From: Porites lobata
Lineage: Eukaryota > Cnidaria > Anthozoa > Scleractinia > Poritidae
Reading direction: 5' to 3'
Assembly: GCA_942486035.1 (NCBI GenBank)
Contig: CALNXK010000160.1
Location: 1,034,001 to 1,098,000, forward strand
DNA: 64,000 nt
Shown here: one piece after another, positions 57,460 to 64,000 of the stretch
Layout of the letters: each line of letters starts with the position of its first letter
How positions within the stretch are numbered: the first letter of the stretch is position 1
Program-made: the position numbers and the translations under genes
Notes under the pieces: model-generated
The model's database searches: none
Told to the model about the DNA's origin: nothing
Seen by the model: only the letters and a program-made list of their open reading frames with translations

Positions 57460-60400
57460 TATCATTTCTGCAATCAAGCATTTCTGCTCCTGATGATGTG
57501 AGTCAAAGTGTTTCCGCGGTGGTAATAGGCTACTGGGGCCAGCCAGAAGATATGCAAGGCAATAACTACGATTTCCTTTGTGTCCCTGGTTTTCTTAAGT
57601 CCAGCACTGGAGAGGGTATGTAGGGTGTACTGATTTTAGAATGTTCTTTGTTATTATTGCTAAGAAAAGGCCACTCTAGCAGAAAACGCAACAGTCAGTT
57701 CAAAATATGATTCATTTCCATTCAAGTCGGCCATATGTTAGCCTAATACAGGCTTTAACCAGATCACACGTGTAAAACAAGACCCAGTCAATTGGTTAGT
57801 CAGTCAGTTGGCCAAATCATTACAACTCAGCTTGTCAGTAACTCCAGACAAATAAGCAGACAGCCAGTTATCTACTGGCCTGCTCTTCAAGTTCTGTACC
57901 ATCCAGTTGGCCTAAAGCAGAGTCAATCATTCATTGATCATTCAGTTTTTAAAGCCAGGCATCAAGCAAGATTTCAGTGAGTGTTACTTGTTCAGAGAGT
58001 CTGGCATAAGCCAAATTAGGCTCTCTTGTTACCAGGAAATCCTGACTGGCTTGTTACTAACTGTCAGTCAGTTGCATAGTCAACCAGTCAGCCAGCAGCA
58101 ATCCAGTCAAACAATCTATCAGCCACAGTCACATAGTCAGTGGGTTAGCCAGCAAGTCAGTCAGTCAGTCAGTTGGTCATTTAGCCAGTCAATCAACAGG
58201 TCTGAAACAGGGGCATTATGGGCTCCTGCAGTCAGGCTGTCAATCAGGCAGTCAATCAATTAGTCTTCTATTCCAGCCAGTAGCAAGTCTGCCAGTCAGA
58301 CAGCCAGACAATCAGTGAGTCAGCCAGAAAGTCAGTCAATAAGTTGGTAATTTAGCCAGTCAGCCAACAGGAGCATGGGCTCCTGCAGTCAGAAAGTCAA
58401 TCAGTTGCATAGTCAACCAGTCTTCCAGCCAGCAGGAAGCCATGCAGTCAGTCAATCTATCAGCCAGTCAAACAAACAGGCAATCAGTGAGTCAGCCAGA
58501 AAGTCAGTCACAAAGTTGGTCATTTAGCCAGTCAGTGAATAAGGGCATCATGAGCTCCTGCAGACAGGCTGTCAATCCATCAGTCAATCAGTTGCATAGT
58601 CAGCCAGTCTTCAAGCCAGCACCAAGCCAGTCAAACAGTTAGACAGTCAGACAATCAGTGAGACAGCCAGAAAGTCAATCAGTCAGTTCGGTCATCACCC
58701 CCCCTATTGTTTTCCTACCAGACTGGTTAAATTTAGAAAGTCAGACAGGCCAGACCCAGGCCAAAAAGGCCAAAGGCAGGGCAAAAAGTCCAAACTCAAA
58801 TAACCTGTCTAGTAGGAAAACAATAGGAGGACTGAAAATAATAGAAATGTGTTGGTGGTGGTGGTGGTAATGGAGGGAAACAATAGAAATGAGTGAGTAA
58901 GCCAGAAAGTCAGTCAATCAGTTGGTAATTTAGCCAGTAAACCAACAGGAGCATGGGATCCTGCAGTCAGAAAGTCAATCAGTTGCATAGTCAACTAGTC
59001 TTCCAGCCAGCATCAAGCCAATCAGTCAACCTATCAGCCAGTCAAACAGTCAGGCAATCAGTTAGTCAGCCAGACAGTCAGCCAATCAGTTGGTCATTAA
59101 GCCAGTCAGTCAACAGGAGCATCTTGAGCTCTTGCAGTCAGGCTGTCAATAAGCAGTCAATTAGTTGTTTAGTCAACCAGTTTTTCAGCCACCAGTAAGC
59201 CAGTCAGTCAATCTATCAGTCAGACAATCAGTGAGTCAGCAAGAAAGTCAGTCACTAAGTTGATCTTTTAGCCAGTAAGTCAACAGGGGCATCATGGGCT
59301 CCTGCAGTCAGGCTGTCAATCAGTTGCATAGCCAACCAGTCTTCCAGCCAGCACCAAGCCAGTCAAACAGTCAAGCAGCCAGTCAACAGGAGAATCATGA
59401 GCTCCTGCAGTCAGGCTGTTAATCAGGCAGTCAATCAGTTGCATAGTCAACCAGTTTTCCAGCCACCAGCAAGTCAGCCAGTCAAACAGTCAGTGAGTCA
59501 GCCAGGAAGTCAGTCATTAAGTTGGTCATTTAGGCAGTCAGTCAACAGGAGTATCATGAGCTCCTGCAGTTGTATAGTCAACCAGTCTTACAGCCAGCAG
59601 CGAGCCAGTCAGTCAATCTATCAGCTAGTCAAACAGTCAGTGAGTCAACCAGGAAGTCAGCCACTAAGTTGGTCATTTAGCAAGTCAGTAAACAATGGCC
59701 ATTATGGACTTCTGCAGTCAGGCAGTCAATCTGTTACATAGTCCATCATTCCTCCAGCCAGCAAACCAGCCAGTCAGTCAGCCCATTAGCCATTTAGACA
59801 GTCAGTCAGTCAGTCATGTCAGTTGACCATTGAGCCAGCCAGTCAGTCAGTCAAGTTTGTCTTTTAGCAATCAATCAACAGGAGTTAGGCTGCTACAGTT
59901 TAGTCAGTCGGTCAGTCAGACATGCTGTTAAGATAGTTAGTCAGTAACGACTTATGTTCAATGTCAGTATTGATAACTGACACTTAATGAATAAGTAGTC
60001 ACTCACAGACTTAGAATCTGAGTTGCTCCAAGTCTGCTGGTTGACTTACCCATTCAGCAAATAGAGAGAATGGAATTAGGAGGTCAATGATTAAAACTAT
60101 ACTCTCTGAAATCGTTTACCTTCATTTGCTGCGTGAGAATGTCTCAACTTCATTATCAGGGATGCCCAGGTTTTATTAACTTAATTCAAAGGGGTACTTA
60201 TTTGGTAAAAAATATAGAAAGATACGAGCTACTTGGAGTTTGTGATAAAAACAAAACACTCTTAAACCAGATCCTAGAGACTAACTCGTTTTAAGGCGAT
60301 GTTATACTTGACAATTCTCCGCGACTTTTTAAAGGCAACACAGCGTTACGACATTGTTGCGTAATTGTTTCGAATTGTTGACAAATTTCCAACATTGTTG

Positions 60401-61776
60401 CAACGTTGTTGCAAATCACTTCGTTTAATATCACCTTTAGGTTTACAATAGATGAAACTAGTCGGCCTGCTGTAGTTTGCCGGTAATTGGAACATGAAAA
60501 TTGTTTGTTTTTCAGACGCTCAGTCATCAGGACTCATTCAGTTTATAGTTGACAGTGGCAGTGAAGTTGGCGTGACTGTGACGTCAGAGGTAGTTAAAGA
60601 TCTTCAACTGGAGTATCTCCATAGCGTAGAAAGTAGAGGCGTCCACGCTACGAGAGACAGGCCAGTTTATCGAGGGGTCCTAAAGCTTGGGTCAGAGGAA
60701 TTTGATGTTGAAGTAAGCTGATAACACCTTCCATGGTATTATTTTGTTTATTAACCCTCTTAGGTCTTTTAGCCAAGAGATTTCTCCTAACAGTCTTAAT
60801 ACACAATCAAGAGAAAAGGTTTTGAGAATTGAGAAGTGATCAACAAAGGGAAAATGCTTTGATCTTTTATCAAATTCTCCCAAATAATTCCTTAAGGAAA
60901 TGTATGGAGATCAGTCAGGAGAATTGGTATGTGGATATTGGGTCTTAAAGGGTTAAAACTGTGAATGAGTTGATCAATATTTTCCATCTTTTTTTTTTTC
61001 TTTAACTAAATAACTGAAATTTGTTCCAGCTTTCCATAAAAGGCAGAAACTAATGTTGATCTTGATTATTTTTAGGGTTTCGCCTATTGTTTCATCAATA
61101 GCACCTTTACAACAATTTCTAATCGGTTCCACGGTGATTTTTTATCAGAAGATGTTTCACATTTAAGACAAGTTAAAGCCTTTCGTAATTAAAAGGGAAC
61201 CTCTGATCTTCCTTAATTTGTCTCGATTGGGGCAGAACTTAATTGTAGCAGGGAAAACAGCGGATTTTGAGTTTCGCGGCGGTACAACCTTTTACTGGTC
61301 ATCTCGTAATGGAACCACTGAAACGTAGCTCTGCAAAGAGTTCCCTATATTTTCAGGCTTAAGTTAACTCTATTCTGACTTTTGATTCCATTGTCTTCTT
61401 TTGGACAAAATTTTTCGATGCATTGGGACTTTGCGCCTCAAAAAAACAAAAGACAAAGCCAACGAAGCAACTAAAGAAAGGATCTTACTTTTTACCCGCC
61501 AAAATGGCAGGTCCTTTCCAAATGTGTGCGCTTCCGAAGTAAATATTTTGCTATTAAAGAAAAGAGACAAAAGGCAAAATACTTTTCTTCCAGACTGTCA
61601 AGTATTTGTCTAAATGTTTTTTATCTCTTTCGCAGGTAATGCCGGACAGATTTTGTACGGTAGGTGCTGTCGTTATGAGAAAATTCAAGCATTTTATAAA
61701 TGGACATTTTCATCGCTGGCTGAAAGATGACCCACAGGCTCCTGATAACCCACCATCACAAGTTGAAGACTGCTAA
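57460..61776 (+). CDS. Retropepsin-like aspartic protease exons, unit B
   Basis: Paralogue of 44063-48107 with exons 57460-57615, 60516-60712 and 61636-61776, the same lengths, phases and GT-AG sites. FIVDSGSEVG and TVGAVVMRKF are kept. By eye these exons differ from unit A at 14 amino-acid positions and 5 silent codons. Because SAM exon 1 upstream is broken, this copy would need another start or be a decaying duplicate. The downstream AATAAA of unit A is GATAAA here. Confidence 0.62.
57785..59950. repeat. CAGT-type tandem array in protease intron, unit B
   Basis: Same structure as 44370-46320, with the same internal fold-back (about 58703-58831). It runs a few hundred bases longer at its right end (59690-59950). 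Confidence 0.92.
60291..60439. mobile_element. MITE of the 30051 family, unit B
   Basis: Paralogous to 46610-46765, with GCGATGTTATACTTGAC and AATATCACCTTTA ends. Confidence 0.7.
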
Positions 61777-61811
61777 AAAAATTTTGCAAGAGCTGTAGCT
61801 GTTAATTTTGC

Positions 61812-61976
61812 TAGCCTGCGAGCAAGCTCTCCTATTTGCGCAAGCGAAGTGAGCCTCGCGAGAACGCGCGAGTTAGGGGCCGGGGTTCCTCTTCCCCTCG
61901 CGGCTTCGTCGCTTGCTCGCGCGTTCTCGCGAGACTCGCTTCACTCGCCCAAATAGGAGAGCTTGCTCGCAAGCTA
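61812..61976. mobile_element. Mutator-like MITE after protease gene B
   Basis: Paralogous to 48139-48311. The right flank CTGTTTTGC is intact; the left flank has changed (TTAATTTTGC). Confidence 0.85.
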
Positions 61977-62546
61977 CTGTTTTGCTTTATCGTTTGGTTC
62001 CGCTGGCGAAACCGGAATGAAAGACTGCGTCAGTAAAACTTTCATGTTCTTTGCAATTGACATCGTTTTAAAAAACGGATAAATGTATTGGGAAAAAGAA
62101 ATTGTTTATGATATTTATTTTTGATAGGAATACGCGATGGCTCCAGTTTTGACTTTAAAATTTCTCAGCTTCCAAGGAAGTATATGGGAAGTGTATAATA
62201 CGTCAAAATGCCCAAAATATGAATGAATGAATGCGTTGATAAATTAATTAGTAATAACATTTTAATAGTTTGTAAATGAAATTTGAAGCCAAATCTATAA
62301 CTTATTTTACATTTTTTTTATTTATGTTCATTAAATGGAGTTTATTTCAATATTGTTGGTGTCTTTTTTTTTGACGCTGTGGCTATATCGCCGGTAACCG
62401 GTCAAGGTGTTAAAAACACTAAATGACTGGCAGTCCCATATTCTCGGTAAATTTCACAAAATCGAAAGATTCTAGCTTATCTAAACTATCATATGTCGAT
62501 TAAGACAAGTCAAGCGATCCTGACATGCCTTATAGATCTCAAGTCT

Positions 62547-62714
62547 CAGGGGCGGATCTAGGGGGAGGGTGCAGGGGGTGCACACCCCCCTGAAATGACC
62601 TGCTGTTTTCTAATACAACTGGTATTCTGCAAAAAAAAATGTGGTTTATTGGTGTTGAAGTAGAGCAAGAGACGAGTGCACCCCCTCCTAAAAAAAATCC
62701 TGGATCTGCCCCTG
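62547..62714. mobile_element. hAT-style MITE, unit B only
   Basis: CAGGGGCGGATCTAG and CTGGATCTGCCCCTG termini with AGTCT on both sides. Not found at the corresponding place in unit A. A minus-strand frame containing SGADPGFFLGGG comes from this repeat. Confidence 0.75.
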
Positions 62715-62840
62715 AGTCTAGTGTTTGGTTTACGCTAGGCTCAGAAGATGAAACTGTGTTTTGTGACACTTAGAACTTTTTTCAGCTCGACTGCCGGTTA
62801 AGGTTTTCAGAAAGGGTTAGGTCGAGTTGTGGCAAGCCTA

Positions 62841-62979
62841 GGGGCGCGATCCATTCAACCAAACTCAATGGATCGGTTCAGTCCAACCGGAAAAGTTTCG
62901 AAAAAACGGGTCCACCTTTTGAGGTGGTCCTCTTTTCCCGGTCGGACCGGTTGGAATTTTGGTTGAATGGATCACGCCC
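62841..62979. mobile_element. MITE with GCGATCCATTCAACC termini, unit B only
   Basis: GGGGCGCGATCCATTCAACC at the left and GGTTGAATGGATCACGCCC at the right, flanked by CTA and TAG. Short PIF/Harbinger-type elements have this form. Confidence 0.7.
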
Positions 62980-63921
62980 TAGATCTCAGGGTATATGGGT
63001 CATGGTTGAATACCATATAGTCATTCACCCCAGGATCACGTGGGGTGGACGAATATATGGCATTCAGCCATGAGGTATATATCCAAAGACCGGCCTGGGA
63101 AGACGACTGATATCGAACCAAAGTTGCCGCATTTAAGCTTATTTGGGGTCAGCACCAAGAAGTTTGGCGAAGTCTTGGGGAATTTTTACTAAATGCAAGC
63201 CACCGAACAAACTTTATTGTCATTCCCTTCCGGATCAGCTGCCTGCAGCCTGAATGAACTCAGTTTCAATGTGTTTGCTAGCTTCCACTCTGGATCGTCA
63301 CGCAATCCATCCCGTGATGAAGGAACGCGTGAGGAGCTGGACTGCTGGAAGTTGGGGGTTCTTCTGGATCCTTCGGGATTGATGGCCGAGGAAACATACT
63401 ACAGCTGCTGTCAAGCCTTATTCTTCCACGCTGCAGTTCTTAATTAGTTGTGTGCGTGAAAAAAAAAAACGTCTTCTCCTTCGACTGTTAAGAGACTGCT
63501 CCCAGTTGATCTTTCTTCTAGGAAAGTGGCAACCTTATTGTTAACTTGCGCTACTGTAGCTTCAAAAAGGTCTCTATTTGTTTTCACCCCGCTGGTATTT
63601 GGTGTTGCGTACAATGTGATCGATTTTTTTTTTGATTTATCATCTCTACACGTTTTTTTTTCGGCTCCTCACGCGTAAGATTCCACATTTTCCTCAGAAG
63701 ACAAAGAACCTGACCCTTTGAGTTAAAAGTGTGATTCAACAGTCAAATTTTTGCAATGTTTAAAACCTCATCTTGTCAAGAATCGAAAAAGAAACAGAAA
63801 AGAGGAAAAGAAAAAATTGGCCGAGTGTCGTCTCATCCAGAATTCATTGCGAGCCTCTATATCACCTGACTCATTTCCCGCGCTTTTTGACACGTGAGTC
63901 TGCTTTCAGCGAGGAAACAAG

Positions 63922-63976
63922 ATGTCTGCTCCTTCGACACCGCGAGGAAGAAAGCGTTCTAGAGCAAGTCCACCAC
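63922..63976 (+). CDS. First coding exon of the basic nuclear-type protein, unit B copy (partial gene)
   Basis: ATG at 63922 opens MSAPSTPRGRKRSRASPP, then a GTATGT donor at 63977 in phase 1. It differs from the unit A copy by one residue (T to A). The rest of the gene must lie to the right of the window, so this is probably the first exon of the intact gene. The identity cannot be settled from 18 residues. Confidence 0.6.
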
Positions 63977-64000
63977 GTATGTATTTCACAATGATATAGC

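Larger units (their letters stand above)
51090..64000. repeat. Tandem duplication, unit B
   Basis: Second copy of the unit starting at 37533, still homologous at the window edge. It lacks the MITEs at 37984, 48621 and 49363. It has its own insertions at 62547 and 62841 and a longer CAGT-type array. Confidence 0.95.

Noticed and set aside
63895..63910. Tiny intron-like sequence (GTGAGT...CTTTCAG) before the exon at 63922
   Set aside because: At 16 bases it is far below any workable intron size; unit A simply has a shorter spacer here.
1..64000. tRNA, rRNA or CRISPR-like arrays
   Set aside because: No cloverleaf-like GGTTCGAATC context, rRNA core sequence or regular spacer-repeat pattern was seen. 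The tandem arrays have no unique spacers.

Overview
This is nuclear DNA from an animal, most likely an anthozoan cnidarian and probably a stony coral. The genes have many short exons with consensus GT-AG introns. The DNA is AT-rich. It is packed with small fold-back (MITE-like) elements of the kind I associate with coral genomes. The species call is inference; no species-specific marker was found.

Layout. (1) 12-711, minus: first coding exon of a forkhead factor (FoxQ1-like) that continues off the left edge. (2) 6354-10881, plus: a complete five-exon gene for a secreted or ER-resident JmjC/cupin oxygenase with a signal peptide, an EF-hand-like loop and a C-terminal KDEL. (3) 15489-35081, minus: a complete 14-exon GMDS gene (GDP-mannose 4,6-dehydratase, first step of GDP-fucose synthesis), with a second, alternative first exon at 33240-33299. 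Its intron 7 holds a 3.5-kb G-rich minisatellite. Other introns hold MITEs and a Penelope-like remnant. (4) 35307-37234, minus: a dead PIF/Harbinger transposase split by a 1.2-kb hAT-type insertion. (5) 37533-51089 and 51090-64000: a direct tandem duplication with a unit of about 13.5 kb. Each unit carries two SAM-domain exons, a short alternative last exon, three exons of a retropepsin-like aspartic protease separated by a (CAGT)n-type array, and the first exon of a further gene. Unit A is intact. Unit B has a 14-bp frameshifting deletion in SAM exon 1.

The most unusual item is the SAM-SAM/retropepsin locus. All internal exon junctions are phase 1, so exons 1 and 2 can be read either into the short terminal exon (159 aa) or straight into the protease exons (284 aa). 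No cDNA is available here, so the fusion is a prediction. The window is also a clear case study in transposon nesting: about ten fold-back elements have exact or nearly exact 9-bp target duplications (Mutator-like). These include a three-level nest in unit A whose empty site is preserved in unit B.

All exon boundaries were placed by hand from reading frame, splice dinucleotides and family knowledge. Domain names come from motif recognition, not from a database search.
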